This document shows positions 23,667 to 36,100 of a stretch of 63,473 bases of DNA, piece after piece. Each line of letters opens with the position of its first letter. Position 1 is the first letter of the stretch. The notes beneath the pieces are model-generated. The model saw only the letters and a program-made list of their open reading frames with translations. It had not been told where the DNA came from and made no database searches. Both the position numbers and the translations under genes were made by a program. Source of the stretch: Stenocarpella maydis (lineage: Eukaryota; Ascomycota; Sordariomycetes; Diaporthales; Diaporthaceae); the NCBI GenBank assembly GCA_002270565.1, contig NQMI01000193.1, forward strand, positions 6,641-70,113, in the 5' to 3' direction.

Positions 23667-25081
23667 GCTATACTTTTAATCTTAAAATAAGATCCTAGCT
23701 TTTTTAAATATAATTTTAATATTACTTTTAATAAGCGATTTATTATAAGTTTTTCAAATACGTTAAAGAATTTAAGTTTAATAATATAAATAATAGACGC
23801 TTCAATACAATATAATATTTAATAAATAAATTAAATAATGAATGTATAATAATATATAAATGAAAATAATTTTATTTTTCTTATAATATTAACTCAATCC
23901 CATTAGAATCAATTAATGTAAAATATAATTCTATTATTAAAGGTTAGCATATATAAATCAATAATATGGTGTTTTTAATGACTTTAAATTAATATTAAGT
24001 TTTATTAATAATTTAGATTTAAATAAGTGTCAAGGTTAATAAAACTTGGTAAATAGTATAAATTCAATGTACTTATTAATATAATTTCCTTATTAATAAA
24101 TAATATTAATCTTAATACTTAGTCATAAGCTTAATATTATATAATATTAGTAAAAGGTGAGTTTTATTTCTTTATTAAAAAGTTTTAAGGAAAGTTTCTA
24201 AGTACTCTAATTAATTATATATTTCATAAATATTTATTTCTTGACTTACTTCGAAATATGAGTATTAATATATTATTCTTCATAACTGTATTATTAATTT
24301 ACTTTTTCATTTTAATATTATATATAAAATTCTAAATATTTAATTAGCTTTGTAAAGTTTTATACATTTTATATTATTTTCTTTAAATCTTTACATAGTT
24401 TAAATATTGAAGTTATTCTTATTTCCGTAGGATATAAAACATTAACATATTAAATATTTAAATAAATATCTTAGCATAAGAATAATGTGAAAATTTGAAA
24501 TATAATTAGGATTTAAAATAAATTCTTTATTAAAATATTAATATTTATCAATATATTTATATTAAATTTAATGTCTTTAATTTAATAAACTTAGTTAGAA
24601 GAAATAAATAATATGAATTAATATTAATTAATATTCACTTTTCCTAATTCGTTAGCTTTACTTAAATACTAGGGTTGATACAAGTTAGTAAATATTAAAA
24701 AATATTATATTTACTAATATAATCTAATCATCAGTAAACTATATTACTAAACAATATATATATAGATTTAATAGCTTCTGGAAACATATTAAAGTTTTAA
24801 AAATAAAGTTAGTATTATTAAATGTAAAGCATGCTTTCAATAAAACGCTCATATATTTAAAATCATAGTATAGTCTTATAAACCATTTTTAAATTATTAA
24901 AATCAATTGAAAATAAGTAGTGAAATCCAATAAATACCATTACACTAACTTATTTACTAATATAATTAAAATTTAGTTAATTATATTACTTAAAAGATAC
25001 AAACCTGTTTTTCATTAAAATAAGAAACTGTTTCTTATTATAATAAAAAGATATTTTATATTAGGTCTATATTAATATTTA
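23667..25081. other. AT-rich desert
   Basis: Almost pure A/T with stops in all frames, and no terminal repeat or domain. Probably RIP-degraded repeat DNA. Confidence 0.65.
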
Positions 25082-26909
25082 TATAACATCGTCGCCCCGG
25101 CTTCCGGCCAGGCCCCCCTTCGCCCCCCACCCCACCCCCGTGCATACCCAACGTTAATTTCCGCACAACTATTACCGAGCCTCTTCTGTTGGTATTAAGG
25201 ATCGTCAGAATCATCGCTTCAGGCGATATAGCGCCTCGATTTAAGCCCTCAAATAGCCTCAATATAGCAAAAGTTCGTTGGGTCAATTTGGACCTTCTTC
25301 CTTCAGATCTTCATATAGGCCTTAATTTTGCCCTATAGCTCCTTATTGTTTTTAGGGATATCGCTAAGTCAAACTCTTTCTTATTATATCTAAGAACTTT
25401 TCTGAAGGGCTTATTAGGGGGCTTAAGTGTTTCTAGCAGGCATAATTAGCTATTATAAACCTTAACTCTCGTGATTACCTAGGCGTGTTAAAAATGACAT
25501 CTAAGAGCTAAGATTTGGACCTACAAACTCCATTTCCATTAATAAAGTTATTTCTAATAGCAGATTCTTTAAAATCGGTTTCTGCCTAGCAGTTTTTAAT
25601 GATATGGTTACTTGATAGTGCTCTTACTTAATTAACTGGCTACAACCCTGTTTTTCTCCACCCAGAACGAATATTTGCTATCATAAATACCTATACTCAA
25701 GCCTTATAGTAGCAATAGAGGAATCTCCGTTTAGCTATAATCATTAATATATTATAGGCTTTAAGAAGGTATAGATGTTTCCGGAATGCCTGCTTAAGTG
25801 GGCTAAATATAGCCACATCTAGAGGCTGTAAAACGTGTATTATATGTGCCGGCAAGAAGACTATATAGATTTTATATAAGAAGCATTCCTACATAAATAT
25901 ATAGTAGTATGGGTGTGGTGGCTATCTATTACTAATAAACGCTACTCGTTTGGATCAATTAGGGCTGTCTGAGGGATGAAGACCTTCCTTAGCTACATAA
26001 TAGCTATTTCTTTCTCCATCCACCCCTTCTTTATAGCTATACATTGCCAGCCCTAAGATCTTCAAGAGCTATATGAAACTACTATTGCTATATACTTTTC
26101 CCTTTAAAAATAATCAATAGGACCAGTACCCTCCCCTAGGCATTAATACACTCCAAGAAGGAGTTCTACGCTTAGAGATTATAGTCTAATTAAGTAATTA
26201 GGCTTCCCTTTGCGTAACTAAAGATAAGGGCTTGCTCTAAGTGAGCCTCTATAATTCCACCCTTATTAGCATTTCAATAGTTAGCTGGTTTAATAGACTT
26301 AACAATAGGTAGCTAGGGGAGATTAAACCAAGACTTAATATTCTTCCTATTAGCTACTTAAATCCTTAAGGCTTTAATACGCTAATTCTTCCTCAATTGG
26401 AGCTCCGAATAACAAGAAAGGAAGCCCCTAAGCCAAGTCCTTCCAAAGGGAGGGTATTCTTCATTTAAGAAGGCTAAGCGGGCTACTAGACCCTATAGAT
26501 CATATCAAGTAAGGGCAAGCCCTAAATAACTCTGATTTATCACAAATAGAGCCAATAAATTCTCTTAATAGTTAGAAAGAAGCCTCTAAGGTAGGGCACC
26601 CTCTTACTGGCTTAATTTGCTATTAAGCCAATCAAATAGTATAGCGCAAGGGATATACCAGGTCTTAAAGGCCCGCCTAATAGACATGCCATCTTTGATT
26701 GCAATAATAGCATTGTGAACTTCTGCTTCTGAGTATTACTTCATAATTGTCTAATTAACATGCATACAAAGTTTGGTAAGAAGAAAGATTTCCCTCATTA
26801 AGATATTTAAGTTGTCCTAGAGGGTGGGTACAGACGCGTTCATACGCGTACGCGGTTGTGGGGCGGCCGGAAGGGGGGCCCGGCCGGAAGCCGGGGCGAC
26901 GATGTTATA
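25082..26909 (-). mobile_element. pogo-like Tc1/mariner transposon, decayed
   Basis: Terminal inverted repeats of about 45 bp: TATAACATCGTCGCCCCGGC... at the left end, with its reverse complement at 26860-26909, flanked by TA as expected for Tc1/mariner. The minus strand encodes a DDE transposase relic: FLPAHIIHVLQPLDVAIFSPL near 25780-25860, the hallmark of the pogo/Fot1 group just before the last catalytic Asp, then KQAFRKHLYLLKAY and SPSEKFLDIIRKSL. Stops occur throughout, so it is not autonomous. The inverted repeats are very GC-rich while the interior is AT-rich. Size (1.83 kb) is normal for this group. Confidence 0.8.
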
Positions 26910-27979
26910 ATATAACAAATCCTTAAAACTTTTAATGATTTATATTTTGAAATCCTATTAGAAATAATATAAATATATTTCATTTAAGAAAGATTTATTT
27001 GCTTTTAATATTATGTATTTGAAGATTAGGTTTAGGGTCATAGATCTGAAATTGGATTTAATATGCATTGTTGAAATGTATGATACTTTGTGTGAAAGGC
27101 GGTCGGAATGGGGGTCGGCCGGAATTGGGGTTGGCCGGAATGGGGGTCCATAATGTTACTACGGGGTTATTGCTTGTTGGGCAAGAGCAGCAACTCAGGC
27201 GTGAAGGGCCATTGGAATTGTCAGCGTTCAACCTTGCCCAAAGCTTCAGAAGGCACGATGAGGTTAAAGCTGCACCGAAGTCCTACGACATACCATCACC
27301 TAAGCGCGAGAGGATATGGCGGGAAGGAGATGGAGCTTTGCCGACCTCAAGCCAAGGCCCTTAACATGAAGTTGTTACGGTCTGAGTATGAATACCACCA
27401 GATACCAGGGTAGATCACCGGCGGTTCGGAACTGACTACGATTACTCCAGGCCCCGGCGCCTGTGCGGGGATACGGATTGCCGGGCGCCAGCTTGCCATT
27501 ACTCCGTGTCAGCCTGTGGGATGTCAAAGAGCACATCTCACAACGCTTTGCATGGCAGTTGTTGCAGTTCTATAGGTTCTTTGTGACCTTGTCACAAGCC
27601 TTTTCGACTGACTTGTATGGCGGTTCAAAATTCGTGGCCCATCTGTTAAGCTCGTAGAATGCATTGTCTATCGTGGTTGCTTACTTGAGTTCCCGGAGTT
27701 CTTGTAGTGCTTGGCATTGTAAAGCGTCGGCTTGAGGTGATCCGTCTCGGTTTATAATCCGGAAACCACTGGGGATGTGGCCTCGCTCGGATGCTTCACC
27801 CCACGCGAAACCCCGAATCAAGTGCCTTTGAAGGGTAGCACCAGTCATACTTATTATACCTTTGATTTTAAATAACGACTTACCACTATTGCCTGTTTTC
27901 CAAGAACCATCAACTTCTTGATCACTCGGAGAATAGCTTCGAAAGAGAACGAATACACACAGGCCACCGATTGTCTACA
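26910..27979. other. Repeat edge and intergenic region before the SDR gene
   Basis: The first 150 bp are AT-rich. At about 27098-27157 the triple motif (G)GCCGGAAT(T)GGGG(G)T followed by CATAATGTT resembles, in diverged form, the right inverted repeat of the pogo element. From 27160 onward composition is normal. ORFs at 27068-27364 and 27463-27657 show no recognisable feature. Confidence 0.4.
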
Positions 27980-29013
27980 ATGCCTGAAGCATCTTTCACA
28001 GGCCAAAACTTCGCCGTCACTGTATGTCCATGCCCTCATTCGTTGTGCCCTGCTTTCCGGATGCGGAAATGTCCACCATAGAGAAGAACGATATTAGGCT
28101 CCAACTTCTGCCGTCTGGCCTAACTAACGGCAGCCCAGGGCGGAGCCTCTGGTATAGGCCTCGCAACCGTCAAAGCCCTACATCGACTGGGCGCGAATGT
28201 CTATGTCGCAGACTATGTCAACAAAGCACCTGCAGACTTCCCGAGCTCCACGGGACAAAGTACTGTTCAATTCTTTGGCGGTATAGATATCTCTAAACGA
28301 GAGGATTGCCACAAATTCATCAATTCCATTCCCGGCCGCTTGGACGGCATGGTGAACTCTGCGGGTATCGCACGACAGGAAGGAAAGATTGCGAGCGACG
28401 AACTTTGGGCGAGGACTATCGCAGTTAATCTTACAGGCACGGTACGTTTCCTCTCCATTCTCTCATTCACCTGGATACTTATTTTATGTATGTCCTGGAA
28501 AGGTGACGCTGACAAAACAATCCCCAGTGGAACATGTGCACTGAAGCTGTGATCCGCATGTCCAAACAAGAAATCCGCACGGCCAGCGGCGGTCTTTTCG
28601 CTGGTGATACCAAGTCAATTGGCCAGGGCGCTATCGTGAACATCTCTTCGGGTGCTGGAACGAGAGGGCATCCGGAGCTGGCGGCGTATTGTGCGAGTAA
28701 ACATGGTGTGCATGGGGTGACGAGAGCCATGGCAAGGGATTGGCCGCATATAAGGATTAATGTGGTTGCCCCGGGTAAGCAGGACTTTCTACGCAGTGGG
28801 GATCTGACCAAAGCTGACGACGAGGGAATAGGAGTGATTGAGACACCAATCCTAGCCAACACCCCAGATGTGGCAGCCAGGGTTTTAGCAAAAATACCAA
28901 GCGGTAGGATGGGACAGCCAGGAGATGTAGCCGACGCGATTATCTTCTTCCTGAGTGATGCGAGTGCATGGATGACAGGACAGGTTTTGAATGTCAACGG
29001 GGGCAGTGACTAA
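27980..29013 (+). CDS. Short-chain dehydrogenase/reductase (SDR), four exons, 257 aa
   Basis: Classical SDR, an NAD(P)H-dependent oxidoreductase; the substrate cannot be inferred. Exons are 27980-28021, 28139-28441, 28528-28774 and 28832-29013, together 258 codons with stop, with consistent phases. Donors are GTATGT, GTACGT and GTAAGC; the first intron has branch site CTAAC. The cofactor motif TGGASGIG is at residues 14-21, NSAG at 87-90, the helix Asn at 111 (VNLTG), the catalytic Ser at 156 (NISSGAG), and YCASK with Tyr169 and Lys173. The third intron (28775-28831) is 57 nt, a multiple of three with no stop, so an unspliced reading would insert 19 residues. Removing it restores the usual APG-V-ETP loop. 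The C-terminus FLSDASAWMTGQVLNVNGG is standard. No RIP-like damage is present even though repeats lie on both sides. Confidence 0.9.
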
Positions 29014-29690
29014 AAGACGGCGCACTTTCCGACCAGAAAAAGATACTGATCAAGCAGAGTAATGCGAAGCTGCTTCTCAGCTTGGTTAGAGTGGAACTTT
29101 GCAGGTTTCATGGATACGCGGTGTTCTCCAAAAGGTAAGACCTCCGGAGCACTCTAGTCTTGAAGAGTATTTACACAGTAGAGCAGGTAGAGAATGTTAG
29201 CGTCCAGTGCTAATGTCCCATTTCGTACGGAACTATGTCCTTATTTCGAGCTGGAAACATGATATGAAAAATCCCAATGATGACGGCCCATTCCATCCTC
29301 CCTTATTCCCTACGCGATGATTAGATATTCAAAACAGCATCTCCTGACTTAGCAATGCTTCAGAATCTCGCTTCACTTAGGCGTATCACCACCTAGTATT
29401 GTCCGATGCAGGGACATTTTGAACCTATGGTAATTGTTGACTGGGTTGCGCTACACACAGCCATTGTCCCAGAACGCCACGGAGCCAGTTCTCCATTTCA
29501 AACAACAAGTATACTCGAGCTCGACCTAGTGCTAGAAAACGTATTCTACCGGCGGCTTACTTTCCTCTTCGATCCAACCATCAAACCATATTGTATATGC
29601 GGTGTTAAGATGGAGAGACTCACGAACTATCTCCAAATGAATCAGACCAGCTAGGGGCACTATGCTACAACTTCAAGATCCTTCTGCTCG
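29014..29690. other. Intergenic region after the SDR gene
   Basis: Normal composition. An 82-aa open frame at 29406-29654 has no recognisable domain. No terminator or RNA gene could be identified. Confidence 0.4.
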
Positions 29691-30420
29691 TTCTCGAACC
29701 CTTCTTCGTTAAACACGATCCTCTGGCATCTTGTCCACGTCAGCCTTATCAGAGCTACTAACGGCCTGGAGTCCCTTTAATATCTTCTTAAGCCCATCAG
29801 TCAGCGATTCATAGGCAAGATACTAATTCGCAAAGCACGCCTCACCACCATAAAGGGATAGATCACAAATAAGCAGGCAAAACAGAGGCCAAAGGCAGTT
29901 GGTCGAGATATGTGATATCAGAGTGCCAGACACCAATCTTTTCGTATTCGCATTTCAGCACTTTGATGATTTCTACGTGCTCTTTAAGCTTGCTGGTCAT
30001 CACATACGTAACTATCGTGCCAAAGTTCTTAGTAAAGGCCAGGAAGTCCGTTAGAGCGAGGTGAAATTAATCATAGAAGAAGATAACAAGGTGCTCAAGG
30101 TGCTCAAGGAGGGCATCACGGATTGCCTTAACCACGATTGGATCTGAAAGGTCCTTAGCGAGATTAACATTGGAGATTTATGCACTGTATGCGCCCGAGT
30201 ACTTACTTCTTCACCGTCACAGGCGAAACTATAGCGGAGGTTCTGCTAGCCTAAGCCAATATTGTTTTGGTTGGAAAAGAACCCGCAAATCCTCGTCGTA
30301 TAGTCCGGCACTAGCCTAAAAGGCCTGAAAGTTACGTTTTCGGGATCTTTATTATGCTGTCAGTACAAGATGAAAGAGAAATTTAGGCAGTAAGAATCCA
30401 CAGGGTCCGTATAATATATA
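29691..30420 (-). pseudogene. Unrecognised decayed gene
   Basis: The minus strand keeps stretches with protein-like composition broken by stops: DPIVVKAIRDALLEHLEHLV near 30080-30150, KNFGTIVTYVMTSKLKEHVE near 29975-30035, and YESLTDGLKKILKGLQAV near 29760-29815. These are amphipathic helices of the kind seen in the N-terminal domains of fungal STAND proteins, but the match is too weak to name. Stops and the nearby pogo fragment suggest decay. Confidence 0.3.
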
Positions 30421-30451
30421 GCTGTTACAGTTGTAAGTCTAGTTTTTGAAA

Positions 30452-31018
30452 AGATAACATCATCGCCCCGGCTTCCGGCCGGGTCCCCCTTCCAGCCGCC
30501 CTACTTACCCATTATACCAATATTAATTTCCTACTACAACTATTAATAAGCTCCCTTGTATTATGATTAATAAATTATTAGAATTATTATTATTAGGTAA
30601 TATAACTCTAGTCTTATTTTAAGGCCTTTAAATAACCTTAATATTAGTAAAAGTCTTATTTAAATTAATTTAACCTTTTTTAAAATCTTTATATGGACTA
30701 GTTTTATTCTTTAAATTTCTCTTCTTAATTAGAATAAGTAATAGTTGTCCCTAAGTAATAAGAACCTTTGGGTTGGATTAAGATAATTAGTTTATAATAT
30801 ATACTTTTAATAATAATTATTTGTTTACTTTTATTAGTATTAAACCATAAACTATTATTCCGCACTATAAGTCTCCTTAGACTATACCTAAATGGCCCCT
30901 AATTTATACTAGTACTAGTAATAAGCTATTAAGCTTAATATCATTAAGTTTAAAGCTGTCTCTAGCTATCAGCTAGTTTAATACTATTAAGAATTATATA
31001 TAGGTAAATTTGCTATAT
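30452..31018 (-). mobile_element. pogo-like element, truncated and heavily mutated copy
   Basis: It opens with the same terminal repeat as the element at 25082 (AACATCATCGCCCCGGCTTCCGGCC, split here for length) and can be aligned to about 30790. The GC-rich repeat is nearly unchanged, while the adjoining part has changed at many C and G positions to T and A (for example GATCGTCAGAATCATCG versus AATTATTAGAATTATTA). The copy is cut by a Gypsy LTR at 31019, and no right end is found. Confidence 0.7.
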
Positions 31019-31482
31019 TATTATAAGCTAACTATAATGGCACCTGAGGGACCCATTCTGATGACTAGGGAATCAGAATTAAACGCTAGAATGTAACCCC
31101 ATAGGCTTAATAAAGGAGTTAGCAATTACGCAGGGTTAGGGTCATGGACTCACCAACCAGGGTAGATTAATAGAACTACTAGTAGTTTAGGCAACTATAA
31201 AGCTAGATTGCCTATGTTATTAGTAGTTTAGATAGTTTATTATTAAGCTAGGTAAAGAGATAGATTATATAGATATATACTTATTATTAGTATATAGTAC
31301 TTAGATAGAATCGCTCTTTAGTAGTTAATTTAAGTATCTAAGTATTTATTTTTATATAGCCTTATTAGCTCTTAATTAGCTATACTTAATTATATATCGC
31401 TATATTTATAACCTAAATATCTTCTAAATATAAACCTAGAGACTACGTTAATTAGCTGGGAAACTATAGTAATTGTTATACA
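31019..31482 (+). repeat. Gypsy-family LTR, plus orientation, RIP-mutated
   Basis: The start TATTATAAGCTAAC corresponds to TGTTATGAGCCAAC of the minus-strand LTR at 36891-37354 with all TG and CA changed to TA. GGCACC..GGGACCCATT and TCTTTAGTAGTTAAT also match that family. The end is TTGTTATACA. Length 464 bp equals that of the 36891 copy. No pol follows on the plus strand, so it is probably a solo LTR or a broken element. Confidence 0.65.
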
Positions 31483-32608
31483 CATAACCTAAAGCCTTTA
31501 TAAATACCTTAACGTAGGGTACTAGGAAGTAGCTAGGACCAGGAAGTAGCCGGTTTTCAGTAAATTCATCAACTTTGGGCTACCTTAGCACCCATCTAGG
31601 GCTAGATATATAATAAAAATCAAGACTAATTAGTACTAACTATACACAATTACTTAAATCTAATTAATTTTATACGTTTATAGTAATCAGGATAAGTATA
31701 ATACGGGTTTAAAGAGGGTAATCTTTAGTAGGAGAAATGTACTTTATATTAAATAGTGCTAACTTTATACTTAAACTTTCAGTCTACTATAAACTATCAA
31801 TATATATATATATTTATACTAATTAATACTAACTGGGCTAGATTTAGTATTATTTACTTAAAATCTAGCTTATTAGTCTCTTCTATATCCTTCTTAGAAG
31901 TTCTTGTATTATACCTAGTGTTACTATATTTGCTATATTATTATTTACTCAGCCCGCTATAGACTAATCCTTACTGTTACTAGCTATATTATTAGCTAAC
32001 TGTTTATCATTTTATTTTTTTTTATGAATTATCATTCAAGATTCCTTAATACTCAGTACTCTTTCAAGATAATCGTAATTTCTTTTAGCCCTTTAGTGCT
32101 GTATGAGCCTAGTATTAGCTTTCTTAAGGGTATGAACTTAATTATGAAAAACCAATAATTTAATATATTATTAATTATACGCTCTTTATAAACTTCTGAA
32201 ATATTTTAAGAAGTAATATAAGGGAGCTACCTTAATAATTAGAGACCTTAATCTCAATAAAACTTAATTACGAAATAGCCTAATAGACATTTAAGAGTAT
32301 TTATAATTGCTATTTTAAGGGTAATATTAAGGGTAATTATTCTAGAGTTCATACTTAGATATTCAGCTTGGAAATAATAGAATCTAGATTTTATAAAAGA
32401 ATACTAGCCCTTTTAAACTCAGCTTGTATATTTTCTTTTACAAAGGGCTTATTACAAGCTACTTTAAATATAAGAAAGAACTTAGACTTAGTGATATAGT
32501 TAATTAAGGCCAAAAAGAAGAGATTAATTTCATTTTTATATATATACTTTAATAGTAAAAATATTATAATATTTAATAATTATAATATATAGAAAGAGTA
32601 TAATAGTA
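31483..32608. other. AT-rich repeat-like DNA
   Basis: AT-rich with no recognisable coding content; a hydrophobic ORF at 31756-31962 is a product of T-rich sequence. Some segments resemble decayed Gypsy internal sequence, but I could not place them. Confidence 0.45.
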
Positions 32609-33199
32609 TATTCTGAGAATTTGTGCTATAAAATAGCATTCAGTTCAGCGTGTGTGTGTTTCGGCAGGGTCGCAGTATGGTGCTCTAAGGCGAATTGGGA
32701 CGATTAACAATAGTCTGGACAACTTTATATTGAATTAAGTTGGGCTTCTATAAGCCCTCCTTATATACCCTCCGACATCGTCTCACCCCTGGGCACGCTG
32801 CAGTAGGCTCTGGTGCAAATTTGCAAATGCCGGAAAATTCGCCCTTCCAACACACCATCTTTGGTTCCAAACAACTAGCCAACCACGGCCCTAGCAATAC
32901 CCAGGATAGGTACATACAAACTTCAGAAATCAGGCTATCTAATGCACCAAGTTATATACTTTTTGGGTAAGGAATGAGGGTAATGTAGAGGTCTGAATTA
33001 AGTTGCAAATACAGGCCAAAATAATCGACTCACGGCCACCAAACTCATCTTGCGTCACGCACGCACTGGGCGTACTTAGCGAAAATCGCCTGACTCGCAA
33101 GTCTAGGGTAACTCCTTGCTAGGGTAACTCCTTACAACGAAGTCTAGGGTAACTCCTTGCACGGAGTACTAACGCCCTGCTGAGCGGTTCCGTTTAACA
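32609..33199 (-). repeat. Copia LTR, minus orientation, moderately mutated
   Basis: It is full length against 19949-20544, with about two and a half of the 25-bp units (33100-33166 region). Scattered C-to-T and G-to-A changes occur (for example CTATAAGCCC for CTGTAAGCCC), more than in the 13-20 kb copies. The five-base flanks differ, so no target duplication is seen. The right flank enters Gypsy RT in mid-domain. Confidence 0.85.
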
Positions 33200-36100
33200 T
33201 ATACCTAAGGTAATTGACTTTTTGTATATGCTAGTTGCATTTTTCTAGTTCTACTAGAAGGTTAGCATCCTGAAGTTTCTAAAGAACCTTCTTAATATAT
33301 CCCTTATATTCGTTGGGGTTTTCTGACAAGATAAGGATATCATTTAAATAAGCAATAATAAAAATATTAAGGTATTTGCTTAGGACTTGGTTAATTATTT
33401 CCTAGAATGATATAGGTATATTAGTTAATCTGAAAGATATAACTATTATCTTATAATACCTATAGCATATCCTAAATACTATCTTTTATTCTTCCCCTTC
33501 TTTTATTTAAATACGGTTATATCTGTATTTTAAGTTACGGGCTATGAACTATTTTGCTCCCCTAAGTTAATCTTATAGTTCCTTAATGAGTAAGAGAGGA
33601 TATTAGTTTTTAATTATAATATTATTTAGTTATTAGTAGTTAATATAAAGTTATAGCTTGCTATTTTTCTTTAGTATAAAGAGGATTGGGTATCCTGCTG
33701 GTAATTATAATAGCCTAATGAATCCCTTCTGGAGGTTTTTATTAAGGTATTCTCTAAGCACTTTGAGTTATTCCTTATTAAGTCTGTAAATAGGCTTAGA
33801 TTGGGGTATTATTCCAGGTTTTAATGGTATTTTGTGGTCCTATTATATGTATTATGGTAATATAGTGTTAAGTCATTCCTGGAATACTTTCTTGAATTTG
33901 TAATAATCTTCTGGTATCCGTGCTAGTCTATTGGTCTTATCTCCTTTCTTTTCTTCTTTCAGGTAAAGGAGGTATTATTATATTTCCTATATTATATGCT
34001 AATTAGTTGTATTAGAGTAATAATCTCCTAATTAGCTTCAGTCCTTTCGCGAGGCGCTTGAGTGGCCTAATCCTTCTCTGTCTTCCTGGAGTTGGGCCTT
34101 CTATCCGCTCCCACAGGTATCTATAGATCCATTTAAGTACATTACCTGTTTGCTATCCTTAGTAATATGATTCCTTCCTTTACTATTAATTGCAACCTTC
34201 TTCTAGGGAATGGTATTATCTTAAAAGATCTAGCTAGTAGTCTAATTAATTTAGGGGTTATTCTTTCTTAACTAAGGTATTCCTAAGATTAACTAATAAT
34301 TTACTATCTTAATAATATTAAATAATGGTAATTCCGTACAGTTATAAATCTAAACTGGGAGAGGATTAGTCTTTATATTGATAATTCTATTATTATAAGA
34401 TACTTTAGTTCTATCTACTATATTAAGTCTATAGGATTCCCTTTCCTTATGCTATAGTAGGTAGTATTTATTTATTACCTTTAGGGATATAAAATTCTCT
34501 TATACTCTACTATTAATAAGTGCTAAGCATATGTAAACTTCTAGCTCAACCTAAACCATTAGGTGGCTATAGTTGTTTGTTATTGCGTATAAGTACCTTA
34601 TAATATAATTGGTTGCTGTTTGAGGTTTTATAGATAGCCCTCCTAGTTTTTTGACTGCTTATCTGTTACTAGGACCTTCTTAATGTTCTTAAGGTTTCGC
34701 TTTGTGATATCTTGTGATTCTTATAGGTTATTAATTAACTATTATATGCTGTAATCCTGTTCCTTTGTTATTAGGGTTTTAAGTAGCAGCCTCTACTATC
34801 TTAGTAGATGCTAATCCTAAGCCTTATTGAGTATGTGCACCTTGCAGATTGGTTCCTTATAATTTGCCCATCCGTTAGAGTTTTATAGATATTCTAAGGG
34901 TATATGGGAGTCTAGCTTTATTAGGGTATATTCCATCTTATTATGTTTTTAGTATAGGTACTAGTTCTTGAAATTATTATGCTTGTATGTATATTTAATA
35001 TCTTTATCTACATATTATTAGGGAAATTAGTTGTGTTTAGTTTTCTCCCTTATGTATTCCTTATATCTATTATAGATATATGATACTTAGGAGATGTCCT
35101 TATGCTTGTTATGCATTAGGTATATATATCTTGCATCTTCTAGCCTTTTGTATTCCTGGGTAGGCTGTCTTATAGTTTCTTTAAAAGGTCTTCCTGTGAT
35201 TATAACCGCTATAATATTAGTTCTTGGGGCTAGAAGGGGTGCTTATTTTAGGTAGTCTTGCGGTTCCTTCCACTGAGTTTAGGGCGTAAGTATAGCCTAA
35301 GGGATAGGTTTTCTTTCTATCCTGGGGTTAATCTGCAGGAGTTCCTCCCTATTTCCTACTACTAGGGTTCTTCCCTACTTTCCTAAAGCATTCTTAGGAA
35401 ACCATCTAGTAGCTTCCTTGTTACTATGGTGGGTGGTATAGCTGTTGTTGAAGCAGGCTGTCTAATTAAGCGATATGTATGCCATTCTGGGTTTCTAGGG
35501 ATTCTTTATTGGTAGGATAGGCTGCTATTATACCTTATCTTCCTAATATTTCTTATATTAGGACTTAGTATATTGTGAGAAGTATAGACTGTTATAAAGG
35601 TCTTCTTCATTAGGGTTGTAGAAGTTGCATTCTTTACTTAGGTCTTAATCTAAGTATACTTAATACTAGTTATATATATATATTTCATGATATAATACTT
35701 ATTTGCAAGCTCTTATTATGGTTTGGACCTGGGTGGTCCTTGTATGCTGTAAGTAGCCACATTAGCTTGTTGGGTAACTTTATTAGCTTATTGGGTTCCT
35801 TTAGGTACTAACTTTTAGTCCCTATCTTTCTTTGGAGCCCTATATTCTAAAGTAAAGTATCCCATCTTATTACAATTATAGTACTTAACATTTTTCTTAT
35901 CCTTATATTAGGTAATATCTAGCTTTATAAGGCCTATGTGCTATCCCTACTAGGTGCTTGGTTTCTAATACTTCTTTCCTGTATTTAGTTTATACTTATG
36001 GAACAGGAGTTGTTTAGAGGTTTATTCTTTCTTTTCTAAGCATTATTTATAGAGTCCATTATTAATCTAGATAGCTATTTCTATATAGTATAGAAAATCA

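Noticed and set aside
13491..32970. A 76-aa ORF (MGFCKPSLYTL...) recurring at 13491, 15985, 19416, 20187 and 32740
   Set aside because: It lies antisense inside each Copia LTR across the promoter box. Its recurrence is explained by LTR copies, and it has no feature of a protein family.
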